A DNA stretch of 64,000 nucleotides, from the NCBI RefSeq assembly GCF_000772045.1, contig NZ_CP009754.1:1736001-1800000 (forward strand), given 5' to 3'. This document shows positions 18,915 through 27,436 of this stretch, one piece after another. Within the stretch, counting starts at the first letter, position 1, and each line of letters starts with the position of its first letter. Position numbers and translations under genes: made by a program. Source of the stretch: Streptomyces sp. CCM_MD2014. GTDB taxonomy: Bacteria; Actinomycetota; Actinomycetes; Streptomycetales; Streptomycetaceae. The notes under the pieces were generated by a model, which was not told the DNA's origin, did not search any database, and worked only from the letters and a program-made list of their open reading frames with translations.

Positions 18915-20304
18915 TACTCCAGTCAGAAATCGTTGCCTGAGCTGGTCGGTTTCGTTGTGCTGGTCATGGTGGGGATGGATGAAGCCGGCTTGTGGACTGC
19001 GGAGTTGGAGTCGGTGTTCGCGCGGGTTGCGGGCCGGTTCTCGAGGGTGGATCTGCGGTGGCGGATGCGGGACTACGTGCGGGGTCTGCTGGCTCCGGTG
19101 GAGCGGAAGAACGGCTGGCAGCTCGCCGAGTACGCGGGTCACCGCGGGCCAGCAGGCATCCAGCATCTGCTGAACGGTGCGGCCTGGGACGTCGATGCGG
19201 TCCGGGACGACCTGCAGCAGTACGTCGCCGAGCGCCTCGGCACCCCGGACGGGGTCCTGATCGTGGACGACACCGGCTTCCCCAAGAAGGGCACCACGTC
19301 CGCTGGGGTGCAAAGGCAGTACTCGGGTACGGCCGGCCGGACAGAGAACTGCCAGATCGGAGTCTTCGCCGCCTATGCCTCGGCCAAGGGCAGAGCGCTG
19401 GTGGACCGGGAGCTGTATCTGCCGAAGTCCTGGACCTCGGATGCGGACCGGTGCCGGGCGGCGAAGGTTCCTGACAGTCGCGGTTTTGCGACCAAGGGCG
19501 AGCTGGCCCGCGCGATGATCCTGCGGGCGCTGGCCTCACGCCTGCCGGTCGCCTGGGTGACGGGCGACTGCGCCTACGGACAGGAATGGCGCATGCGCCG
19601 CACCCTGGAAGAAGCCGGGGTCGGCTACGTCCTGGCCGTGCCGAAGTCACAGCAACTGCACGCTCCCTTCGGCCGTATCGACCAGGCCGTCGCTGATGCC
19701 CCCGGCGAGGCATGGGAACGCCACTCCTGCGGCGACGGTGCCAAAGGCCCGCGCCTCTACGACTGGGCCGCCGCACGCCTGCCGGCGATCGGCGCCTTCG
19801 ACGGCGACCGGCCCACCCACGAGCGGTGGGTACTGGGCCGCCGCAGCCTGGCCCGCCCGGACGAGATCGCCTACTACCTCGCCTACGCCCCCAACGGCAC
19901 CAGCGTTGCTGACCTGGTCCGAATCGCCGGCTCGCGCTGGGCGATCGAGGAAGCCTTCCAAGCCGCCAAGAACGAATGCGGCCTCGACCAGTACGAGGTC
20001 CGCCGCTATCCGGGCTGGTATCGCCACATCACCCTGGCCATGCTCGCCCACGCGTTTCTGTCTGTCGTCGCGGCCCAGACCACCGAAAGGGGGGCCGCAG
20101 AAACGACCCCACCAGCACCATCCGCTTCACAGTGGCAGAGATCCGCAGACTCCTGGAAACTCTTCTGCCCCGCCCCACACCCCGCACCGGAGCAGTCATC
20201 CACGCCCTGAACTGGTCCCTCTGGCGCAGACAACACCAAGCGACCGCCCGCCGCTGCCACTACCGAAGAAGAACCAGCTCAGGCAACGATTTCTGACTGG
20301 AGTA
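18915..20304 (+). mobile_element. complete IS701-like insertion sequence
   Basis: The element is bounded by perfect inverted repeats of about 31 bp: 18915-18945 and 20274-20304 are exact reverse complements. CTAG flanks both sides (18911-18914 and 20305-20308), giving a 4-bp target duplication as known for IS701-family elements. It carries one transposase gene. The right CTAG is at the same time the left target repeat of the IS5-like element that follows. Confidence 0.9.
18966..20296 (+). CDS. IS701-family transposase (needs -1 shift for the C-terminus)
   Basis: A DDE transposase with the acidic residues visible in IVDDTGFPKKG, WVTGDCAYGQEWR and RWAIEEAFQAAKNE. The main frame stops at 20210. 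From 20089-20095, a run AAAGGGGGG, the family's normal C-terminus continues in the -1 frame: IRFTVAEIRRLLETLLPRP, then WSLWRRQHQATARRCHYRRR, ending at 20296. Either a single base was lost or gained in the G-run or the element uses frameshifting. Start ATG 18966 is one of several close candidates (TTG 18933, ATG 18975). Confidence 0.8.
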
Positions 20305-20318
20305 CTAGGCAGTTTCGT

Positions 20319-21232
20319 TTGGATCAGCTGGTCGTTGGTCCGGTTGTGCCGTTGACTGATGCGCAGTGGGCGCGGATCGAGCCGTTGCTCCCGGACCGGA
20401 CGCCGAAGCGGGGTGGCCGCTGGCGTGACCATCGTGAGGTGATCGACGCGATCGCCTACAAGTTCCGGACTGGCACGCAGTGGGTCCACCTACCGGAGAA
20501 GTACGGCAACTGGCGGGGCGTCTACAACCGCCTGCGGATGTGGGCCGTGGACGGCACGTGGGAGCGGGTGTTCACTGCCCTGGTGGCCCAGGCCGACACG
20601 GACGAGGACGTCAGCTGGGCCGTGTCGGTGGACTCCACCATCGTGCGGGCTCACCAGCACGCTGCCGGGGCCCGCAAAAAGGGGCCCCGGCCGGCGAGCC
20701 GGACGACCACGCCATCGGCCGGTCCCGCGGCGGACTGACCACGAAGATCCACCTCGCGGCCGACGGCCGGTGCTGGCCGCTGGCGTTCCACCTCACCACC
20801 GGTCAGGCCGGTGACGCACCCGCCTTCACCGAGGTCCTGGCCCACCTGCGCGTTCCCCGCCCACGAGGCCGGCCCCGCACCAGGCCGGACCTGGCCCTGG
20901 CCCTGGCCCTGGCCCTGGCCCTGGCCCTGGCCCTGGCCCTGGCCGACAAGGCGTACTCCTCCCGCGCGATCCGCGACCACCTGCGCCGACGCGGCATCCG
21001 GGCAGTGATCCCCGTCCCCGCAGACCAGCGCGGACACCGGCTACGTCGGGGCAGCCGCGGCGGCAGGCCACCGGCCTTCGACCGTGAGACCTACAAGCAG
21101 CGCAACACCGTCGAGCGGTGCATCAACCGCCTGAAGCAGTGGCGTGGTATCGCCACTCGCTACGAGAAGACCGCGACCATCTACCTCGCCGGACTCCACA
21201 TTGCGGGCATCTTCCTCTGGTCCGCCCGATGA
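20319..21232 (+). CDS. IS5-family transposase (OrfA/OrfB, -1 frameshift)
   Basis: OrfA (20319-20738) holds LTDAQWARIEPLLP and the first catalytic Asp in WAVSVDSTIVRAHQH. Just after it, AAAAAGGGG at 20676-20684 is a slippery run. Moving to -1 continues into GRSRGGLTTKIHLAADGR, then the second Asp in ADKAYSS and the Glu in NTVERCINRLKQWRGIA, ending at 21232. This is the known frameshift layout of IS427-group elements. The start is TTG 20319 or a GTG slightly downstream. An in-frame CTGGCC expansion (20891-20944) inserts a (Leu-Ala)9 tract directly before the second catalytic Asp. Confidence 0.85.
20891..20944 (+). repeat. hexanucleotide tandem repeat CTGGCC x9
   Basis: Nine perfect copies of CTGGCC inside the IS5-family transposase gene, read as (Leu-Ala)9 and staying in frame. 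Related transposases usually have only one or two such units at this place. It sits immediately before the Asp of ADKAYSS. Confidence 0.95.
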
Positions 21233-21247
21233 TCCAAACGAAACTGC

Positions 21248-21367
21248 CTAGCGTCCGTTTCCGGCGTCCCGGGCGCCGATCCAGCCCCTCTGGCCCGCCT
21301 GTACGAGTCGGCGCGTGATCTCGTGGCCGAGGCCCCTGTTGCCGCCGGTGATCAATGTGGTGGTCAC
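21248..21367 (-). pseudogene. 5' fragment of a short-chain dehydrogenase
   Basis: GTG 21367, preceded by GAGGGACACGAC, begins TTTLITGGNRGLGHEITRRL, a clear Rossmann-fold start of an SDR with the TGGNRGLG cofactor motif. The frame runs into the IS5 target repeat CTAG and stops there after 39 residues. The remainder is absent on the far side of the IS pair. It would have been the last gene of the hydrolase-monooxygenase group at 21.5-22.7 kb. Confidence 0.8.
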
Positions 21368-21497
21368 GTCGTGTCCCTCCTGTGCGTGTCGTCGGAGCGG
21401 GTGCTCCCGGTAAGCGGTCACCGGGAGCACCCAGGGGATTGGTTCCGCGGCGGTGTACTCCGTCGGCGTCGATCCCGACGTCGGCCGGCGCCCTGCT

Positions 21498-21821
21498 CTA
21501 GTGGGCGGGGCGGAACGGGCGCAGCAGGCGGATGCCGTCCTCGATGGATCCGTCGATGAGTTCGAGCATCTGCGGGACAAGTTCCTGCATCCGGGGCGCG
21601 GCGAGGTGGGCGTCGAGGTGGGCGCGGGTCTCCCAGCGTTCGTAGATGACGAATTCGCCGGGTCGGCCCTCGACTTCGTGGGCTTCGTAGTCGATGTTGC
21701 CGGGGTCGTTGCGCGAGGGGGTGACGGCGGCGGTGATGAACGCCTTGAGGTCGTCCTCCCTGCCCGCCTTCGCCTTCGCGTCCCAGACGACGGTCACGTA
21801 GCCGGTGGGTGTTGCGGTCAT
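21498..21821 (-). CDS. antibiotic biosynthesis monooxygenase (ABM) domain protein
   Basis: A 107-aa ferredoxin-fold protein of the ABM/YgiN family, which includes small quinol monooxygenases and anthrone oxygenases. Typical blocks are FITAAVTPSRNDPGNIDYEA, EFVIYERWETRAHLDAHLA and the C-terminal IRLLRPF. Start ATG 21821 has GAAGGA upstream. It lies 66 bp after the alpha/beta hydrolase gene and 130 bp before the truncated SDR, all on one strand, so the three probably formed an operon. Confidence 0.85.
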   Translation of the reverse strand: MTATPTGYVTVVWDAKAKAGREDDLKAFITAAVTPSRNDPGNIDYEAHEVEGRPGEFVIYERWETRAHLDAHLAAPRMQELVPQMLELIDGSIEDGIRLLRPFRPAH

Positions 21822-21887
21822 GGTGATTCCTTCTCTGTTCCGTGTTGTGTTCCGTGCTGACGGGCTGTGTGTCGGTACCGGGCCGGG

Positions 21888-22712
21888 TCAGCTCTCGATG
21901 AAGTCGAGGAGGTCGGCGTTGACGGTGTCGGCATTGACGGTGCACATGCCGTGCGACAGCCCCGGGTAGACCTTCAGTCGTGCGTTCTTGACCAACGTGA
22001 CCGCCATCTCAGCGGAGTTGGCGATCGGGACGATCTGGTCGTCGTCGCCGTGCATGATGAGCGTGGGCACATCGATCGCCCGGAGGTCGTCGGTGAAGTC
22101 GGTCTCCGAGAACGCCTTGATCCCCTCGTGGTGCGCCTGCGCGCTGCCGGTCATTCCCTGGCGCCACCAGTTCTGGATGACGCCCTGGGAGATGTCCGCG
22201 CCCGGGCGGTTGAACCCGTAGAACGGCCCGGAGGCGAGGTCGAGGTAGAACTGGGAGCGGTTGGTGGCCACGGCCTCGCGGAAGCCGTCGAAGACCTCGA
22301 CCGGCAGCCCTCCCGGGTTCGATTCCGTCTGGACCATGAGCGGCGGGACCGCTCCGACGAGGACGGCCTTGGCGACCCGCCCGGCACCGTGCCTGGCGAC
22401 GTACCGGGCGACCTCTCCCCCACCGGTGGAGTGACCGACGTGGACGACGTCGCGCAGGCCGAGGTGCTCCACCACGGCGGCGGCGTCCGCCGCGTAGTGG
22501 TCCATGTCGTGCCCGTGGCCGACCTGGGCGGAACGCCCGTGCCCTCGGCGGTCGTGGGCGATGACACGGTAGCCCCGCTGGACGAGGAACAGCATCTGCG
22601 CGTCCCAGTCGTCCGAGCTCAACGGCCAGCCGTGGTGGAACATGACCGGCCGGCCCGAGCCCCAGTCCTTGTAGAAGATCTCGGTTCCGTCGCCGGCGGT
22701 GACGAACGGCAT
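21888..22712 (-). CDS. alpha/beta hydrolase (chloroperoxidase-like)
   Basis: A 274-aa hydrolase of the cofactor-free haloperoxidase/esterase type. The nucleophile Ser95 is in GHSTGG, followed by Asp225 (GDDDQIVP) and His254 (GLSHGM). The oxyanion motif [11 protein letters not shown] is also typical. ATG 22712 follows GAGGAG. Its upstream region (22713-22872) is almost identical to that of the aldehyde dehydrogenase at 29082, so both are likely under the same control. Substrate is unknown; the context suggests ester or aldehyde catabolism or stress. Confidence 0.9.
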   Translation of the reverse strand: MPFVTAGDGTEIFYKDWGSGRPVMFHHGWPLSSDDWDAQMLFLVQRGYRVIAHDRRGHGRSAQVGHGHDMDHYAADAAAVVEHLGLRDVVHVGHSTGGGEVARYVARHGAGRVAKAVLVGAVPPLMVQTESNPGGLPVEVFDGFREAVATNRSQFYLDLASGPFYGFNRPGADISQGVIQNWWRQGMTGSAQAHHEGIKAFSETDFTDDLRAIDVPTLIMHGDDDQIVPIANSAEMAVTLVKNARLKVYPGLSHGMCTVNADTVNADLLDFIES

Positions 22713-22872
22713 GGTCTGCTCCTCGTGGTCTCGCCCGGGTACCGGGCGGATTCGCTGTCTCCACGAGAATGGCTCGGACACCGTACCGACAGCCTCCGTC
22801 AGCTGACTGACATCCGGCCGACGGCTCGCTTACGTCAGTACCGGGGCAGTGCTGGGACCCGACCGGTCGCTC
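22713..22872 (-). promoter_or_regulatory. duplicated promoter region, copy A
   Basis: About 160 bp upstream of the hydrolase gene match 30540-30699, upstream of the aldehyde dehydrogenase, with only about a dozen differences. Both copies keep the GAGGAGCAGACC ribosome binding site, the palindrome GTCAGCTGAC (22798-22807) and GCTTACGTCAGTAC (22828-22841). These are candidate operator sites. The neighbouring LAL regulator ends at 22873. Confidence 0.8.
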
Positions 22873-25656
22873 TCACAGCCGGGTGGCCGAAGGCTCGGGA
22901 GGCAGCGCCTCCAGAGCGTCGCGGAGCTCGGCCCGCGACGTGATCCCCAGCTTCGGGAACACACGGTAGAGATGCGACGACACGGTCCGCGGCGAAAGGA
23001 ACAGACGCGACGCGATCTGCGGGTTGGACAGCCCCGTCGCCGCCAGCCTGGCGACCTCCAGCTCCTGCGGGGTGAGGGCCTCACCGGCCTTGCCCCGGCC
23101 GGTCCGCGTCATGCCGGTGGCGCGAAGCTCCGCAGCGGCCCGGGCCTCCCAGGAACGGGCCCCGAGCTCCTCGAAGCGGCCGCGGGCGGCGGCCAGCTGC
23201 ACCCGGGCGTCACGGTTGAGTCCTCGCCGCCGAAGCGCTTCGCCGTACGCCAGATGAGCACGGCCCACCTCGAAGGGCCACTGCTCGACGCCTGGCAGTC
23301 CGAGCGCCTCCTCGAAGCACCGGGCCATGTCCTCGGCAGCCGATGTCATCGCCGTGACCGTGGCCGAGCTCAGCGCGAGCCGCGACGAGAGGCGGCCGAC
23401 ACCGGCGTCGCGCAGGGCGTCAGCGTGCCGTCGCGCCTCCGCGTGCCGCCCGGTGCGCACGGCGGCCTCGACGAGGTCCGGCGCGGACCACACGGCCTCG
23501 GGGTTGAACGCCGGCAGCACACCCGGGGCGCAGATCGCCGTGGCGTGCCGGAAGGCCGTCTCGAAGTCGGCGACGCCCAGGGCCGCCCGGGCCGCCGCAT
23601 GGTGGGCGCAGTTCTCCAGCCGCCGCAGTCCCCTGGGCCCTGACCACTCCCAGACGGCCTCGCAGTGGCGGCGGCATGTGTCGAGGTCGCCGTGCTGGGC
23701 CGCGGCCATCGCGGCGACGTAGTGCCCCACCTGGGCGAACAGGTGGTACCCCGTCTCCTCGGACAGGGCGATGAGTTCGTCCGCGGCGTCAGCCGACGCC
23801 TGCCACCGGCCGGCGTGCACGTCGTCCAGGGCGACGAACATCAGGGCCGGCATGCTCGAGCCCACCGCGCCGCCGTCGCGTATGACCCGGGACACGGCCT
23901 CGCGACAGCCCGGGAGCCGGTCGAGGTACGAGGCGGTCAGGGCGGTGCGGATGACCACGTCGGCGTCACTCTGGTCCTTCAGCCGCGAGATCTCCTCGTC
24001 CAGGCGGCGCAGCATGCCGTCGGTGACGGAGCCGAGGTCGTGGTGGACGCGCCCCAGCGACGCCGCGGCGGCGGGCGCCGCCTCGGGGAACCGGTCGAGC
24101 ACATCGACCAGAGGCTGCCAGTGCTCGGGCCGGCCCGAGTACTGGCTGGCGAGGGTGAGGGTGAACAGCGCGGTCTCCAGCTCGCCGGACGGCGGACCGG
24201 GCGTCACCGGCGCCTGCCCGACCGCTTCCGTCAGCAGCGCGTGGGCGGTGTCGGCGTCGCCTTCCGTGACGAGCACGAGGAAGCCGGCCGTCGCGGCGGC
24301 CGAGAGCGACCGGGCCGCCGGATCGCCCTTGACCTCACGCATGATCTCGTGGCTGACCTCGAGATGGCCCGCGACCCAGGCGGCGGCGTAGGCGGCCTGC
24401 GACAGGCGGCGCCTGCGGTCCGCGCGGTCGGTACTCAGCTCGGCCGCGCGCCGCAGCCTCGCGATCGCGCCGTCGGCGTCACCGCGCCGCAGGCTGCTGC
24501 GAGCCGCCGACTCCACGACGGCGGCGACCGCCTCGTCGGGCGCTGTCGTCGCTCTCGCGAGGTGATCACCGCGGTGCTCGGGCTGGTCGGCCAGCGCGTC
24601 GGCCAGCCGGCGGTGGGCGCCGCGCCGCTGTTCGCCGGTGGAACCGTCGACCACCGCGGACCTGACCAGCGGATGCCTGAAGCGCAGCGCGCGGCCGTTC
24701 TCCGTGACCATGACCAGGTGGTCACGCTCCGCGGGAGCGAGTTCCTCGAGGCTGCCCGGCCCGCCGGCCGCCTCGAGGACGCCGATGTCGCCGGAGCCCT
24801 CGAGAGCCGCAAGTAGCAGTACCTCGCGCGTTTTCCGCGGCAGTCGTCCGACGCGGGCGCCGTACAGGGCGCGCACGTCCCGCCCCGGGCCGCTCGCCTG
24901 CCCCGCCCCTGGGCCGTGCTGGTCGCCGGACGTCCCGGTGGAACCGGCGAACTCGAGCAGCGCCAGGGGATTTCCCTGTGCCTCGTGGGCCACGGTCGAC
25001 AGGACCCGGCGGGGAAGGTGGGCGAAGCGCCGGGACAGCAGCCGCAGGGCGTCCGCGTCGTCCAGCGGTGCGACGTCGAGCTCCGGCAGTCCGGTGGACG
25101 GGAAGGGCGCGACGGACTCCGCCCGCTGGGCTCCGAGCAGCCCGATGCGGCGGCCCCCCAGTCTTCTGGCGACGAAACCCACCGCGGCCTGGCTCGCCTG
25201 GTCGACGACGTGCAGGTCGTCGACCACGAGGAGCAGCGGCTGGTCCTTCGCGGCCTCGTCGAACAGGGACAGTGCCGCGTTCAGGACGGCGATCCGGCTC
25301 GGCGCGGGACCGGCGCCGAGACCGAGGGCGACCTCGAGGGCCTCCCGCAGGGGACGCGGCAGACGACCGAGCTCGTCCGGCAGCGAGCCGACGAGCTGAT
25401 GGAGTCCCGCGAAGCTGATGTCCGTCTCGTACTCGACACCGCTCCCGCGGACGACCCGTACCCCCTTCGCCACCGCCACTTCGGCGGTCGCGTCGAGGAG
25501 CGCCGTCTTCCCCACGCCCGGATCACCAGTGAGCAGCAGGACCGCTCCGTCCGTCCCGGCCGTGTCCAGGAACGCCGCGAGCTCGGCGAGCTCGCCCTCC
25601 CGGCCGACCAGCCCGGTCAGACCGACACCCGTGCCTGTATGTGACTTCGCCCACAT
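22873..25656 (-). CDS. LAL-family LuxR transcriptional regulator
   Basis: A 927-aa large ATP-binding LuxR regulator. The N-terminus holds an AAA_16 ATPase with VGREGELAELAAFLD, Walker A LTGDPGVGKTALLD and Walker B LLLVVDDLHVVD. A long TPR-like helical middle follows, and the C-terminal HTH is LTPQELEVARLAATGLSN then LSPRTVSSHLYRVFPKLGI. ATG 25656 with GAGGGA upstream is preferred over the in-frame GTG 25698. It sits directly upstream of the hydrolase gene on the same strand and is the obvious candidate regulator of the duplicated promoters (inference). Confidence 0.9.
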   Translation of the reverse strand: MWAKSHTGTGVGLTGLVGREGELAELAAFLDTAGTDGAVLLLTGDPGVGKTALLDATAEVAVAKGVRVVRGSGVEYETDISFAGLHQLVGSLPDELGRLPRPLREALEVALGLGAGPAPSRIAVLNAALSLFDEAAKDQPLLLVVDDLHVVDQASQAAVGFVARRLGGRRIGLLGAQRAESVAPFPSTGLPELDVAPLDDADALRLLSRRFAHLPRRVLSTVAHEAQGNPLALLEFAGSTGTSGDQHGPGAGQASGPGRDVRALYGARVGRLPRKTREVLLLAALEGSGDIGVLEAAGGPGSLEELAPAERDHLVMVTENGRALRFRHPLVRSAVVDGSTGEQRRGAHRRLADALADQPEHRGDHLARATTAPDEAVAAVVESAARSSLRRGDADGAIARLRRAAELSTDRADRRRRLSQAAYAAAWVAGHLEVSHEIMREVKGDPAARSLSAAATAGFLVLVTEGDADTAHALLTEAVGQAPVTPGPPSGELETALFTLTLASQYSGRPEHWQPLVDVLDRFPEAAPAAAASLGRVHHDLGSVTDGMLRRLDEEISRLKDQSDADVVIRTALTASYLDRLPGCREAVSRVIRDGGAVGSSMPALMFVALDDVHAGRWQASADAADELIALSEETGYHLFAQVGHYVAAMAAAQHGDLDTCRRHCEAVWEWSGPRGLRRLENCAHHAAARAALGVADFETAFRHATAICAPGVLPAFNPEAVWSAPDLVEAAVRTGRHAEARRHADALRDAGVGRLSSRLALSSATVTAMTSAAEDMARCFEEALGLPGVEQWPFEVGRAHLAYGEALRRRGLNRDARVQLAAARGRFEELGARSWEARAAAELRATGMTRTGRGKAGEALTPQELEVARLAATGLSNPQIASRLFLSPRTVSSHLYRVFPKLGITSRAELRDALEALPPEPSATRL

Positions 25657-25735
25657 CCGCCGCGTCCCTCGCCGTACCTCGCGAGGCGATCGAACCACCA
25701 GCCACGCGCTTGACCAGCGATTGTCGCACTTCGCC

Positions 25736-26550
25736 TCAGGTTGCCTGCCCGGCCAGCCTGCGCAGGGCCCGCACGACGGGTGATCCGGGGTCGGCCGTCA
25801 TCAGGACGACCTCCTGGTCGTCCTCGGGCACGAGCAGGACGTCGCAGTTCACCCGCAGCCTGCCGGACCTCCGGATGGTCCAGGGTCTTGGTGCGGTGCC
25901 CGGGGGCGTGGACCGAATGTGTCTGCCAGATCTGCCGGAACTCCTCACTGCCGTCGTGCAGTTCGGCCAGCAGGGCGGCCAGCCGCGGGTCGTGCGGGTA
26001 GCGGTCGGCGGCCCGGCGCAGCCGCGCCACCGCGATGTGCCCGAATTCCTCGGCGCCGGAGCTCTCGTACATCCGTCCCTGGTCCAGGAAGCGGCGCGGG
26101 CCAGGTTCGTCGTCCCGTCTCCGAGGTCGGCGCCGAGCAGTGCCTGGGCCAGGGGGTTCCAGGCGACGACGTGGTACGCCGCGTCGGTGACGACGGCACC
26201 GGTCTCCGGCAGCCGGTCCAGCATCCGGGCCACGTGCGGGCGCACCCGCCGCACGGCGCTGGTGCCGGGCGGCGCGCTCGAACCCGCCAGCCGGAACAGG
26301 TGGCTGCGTTCGGCCGGCGTGAGCCGCAGCGCGCGGGCCAGCGCGTCCAGGATCCGGGCCCGACGGCCGCGGTCCCCGCGCTTGCTCCAGCCGCGTGTAG
26401 TAGTCGACCGACATATGGACGAGCTCCGCCACCTCTTCGCGGCGCAGGCCCGGTGTGCGGCGGGCGGTGCCCGTCTCCGTCAGGCCGATCTCGTGCGGAC
26501 GCAGGGCCGCCCGGCGGTCGCAGGTAGCGGGCCAGCTCCTGCCGTGCCAT
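25736..26550 (-). pseudogene. XRE/MmyB-type regulator, multiply frameshifted
   Basis: Pieces of one regulator appear in order but in different frames: MARQELARYLR at ATG 26550, then AELVHMSVDYYTRLEQARG (the HTH), then VRPHVARMLDRLPETGAVVT and AYHVVAWNPLAQALLGADL, then RFLDQGRMYESSGAEEFGHI through HAPGHRTKTLDHPEV, and finally LRVNCDVLLVPEDDQEVVLM ending at 25736. Together they make a full MmyB-like helix-turn-helix protein. At least four single-base shifts interrupt it, with no in-frame stops inside the pieces. That pattern fits recent decay or sequencing error. It is divergent from the SDR gene at 26627, the usual target arrangement. Confidence 0.8.
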
Positions 26551-26626
26551 ACCGCCTCCTGTCCTCCCCCTGCCTGGTACGGACTGTCCCTGGCCTGGCG
26601 CCCGCGACCAGGGAAGCGTGGTTGCC

Positions 26627-27339
26627 ATGAACGAACGCACAGCTCTGGTCACCGGTGCCAACAAGGGCATCGGCAAGCATATTGCCCGGCTGCTCGCCGC
26701 CGAGGGCCTCACCGTGTACGTGGGCTCGCGCGACCCCGGGCGCGGGCGGCGGGCCGTCGAGGAGATCGGCGCCGGGCCCGCATGCTGGTCCTCGACGTGA
26801 GTGATCCCGAAGGCATAGCCCAGGCCGCGGCTCAGGTGGACCGCTTGGACGTGCTGGTCAACAATGCCGGCGTCTCCTTGTCACTCGACCCGCCGGCCGG
26901 CACCGGCGTCGAGGAGTTCCGGCGCACGTACGAGACCAATGTGTTCGGGGTGGTGGCGGTGACCAATGCCTTCCTGCCCGCCCTGCGCCGGTCGCCGCGC
27001 CCGCGTATCGTCAACGTCTCCAGCGGCACGGCGTCGCTGACCTGGAGTACGAACCCCAACCCTCAGTTCGCCCCGGGAACGGCGGCGCCGCGGCCTACCG
27101 GTCGTCCAAGGCCGCCCTCAACGCCCTCACCGTCCTGTACGCCCAGACGCTGGCCGACGACGGCTTCAAGGTGAACGCGCTCGCTCCCGGCCTGCGGGCC
27201 ACTGATCTCACTCCCGGGGCCGCCGCTGCCGGCGGCGACCCGGCCGAGGCCGCCCGGGGTGCCCTCCGCCTGGCCCTGCTGCCGGACGACGGCCCCACCG
27301 GCGGGTTCTTCTCCTGGGACGGATCCCGTGCCCTGGTGA
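26627..27339 (+). pseudogene. short-chain dehydrogenase, frameshifted
   Basis: An SDR with the cofactor motif TGANKGIG, NNAG, and the expected catalytic Tyr/Lys (YRSSKAALN) encoded in three successive frames. Shifts lie near 26778 (GCCGGGCCC, where one more G restores GARMLVLDV), near 27080 (CCCCGGGAACGG, where one more G restores GNGGAAAYRSSK) and near 27320, after which PVPW and TGA 27337-27339 give the usual end. All pieces are otherwise well conserved. Start ATG 26627. The gene may be intact in the organism if these are homopolymer read errors. Confidence 0.8.
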
Positions 27340-27436
27340 GGAGTCGGGGGAGGCGTCGGGGACGGGTGCACCGGGCGCTCCGCACGGGCGCCGTCGTACG
27401 CCGTGCCGGCCGGGTTCCCGGGGCGGCGAGGGGCGT

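Larger units (their letters stand above)
20309..21247 (+). mobile_element. complete IS5-family insertion sequence
   Basis: Perfect 18-bp inverted repeats GCAGTTTCGTTTGGATCA at 20309-20326 and its complement at 21230-21247, flanked by CTAG at 20305-20308 and 21248-21251. It carries a two-frame transposase of the IS427 type. It abuts the IS701-like element, sharing its CTAG. Confidence 0.9.
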
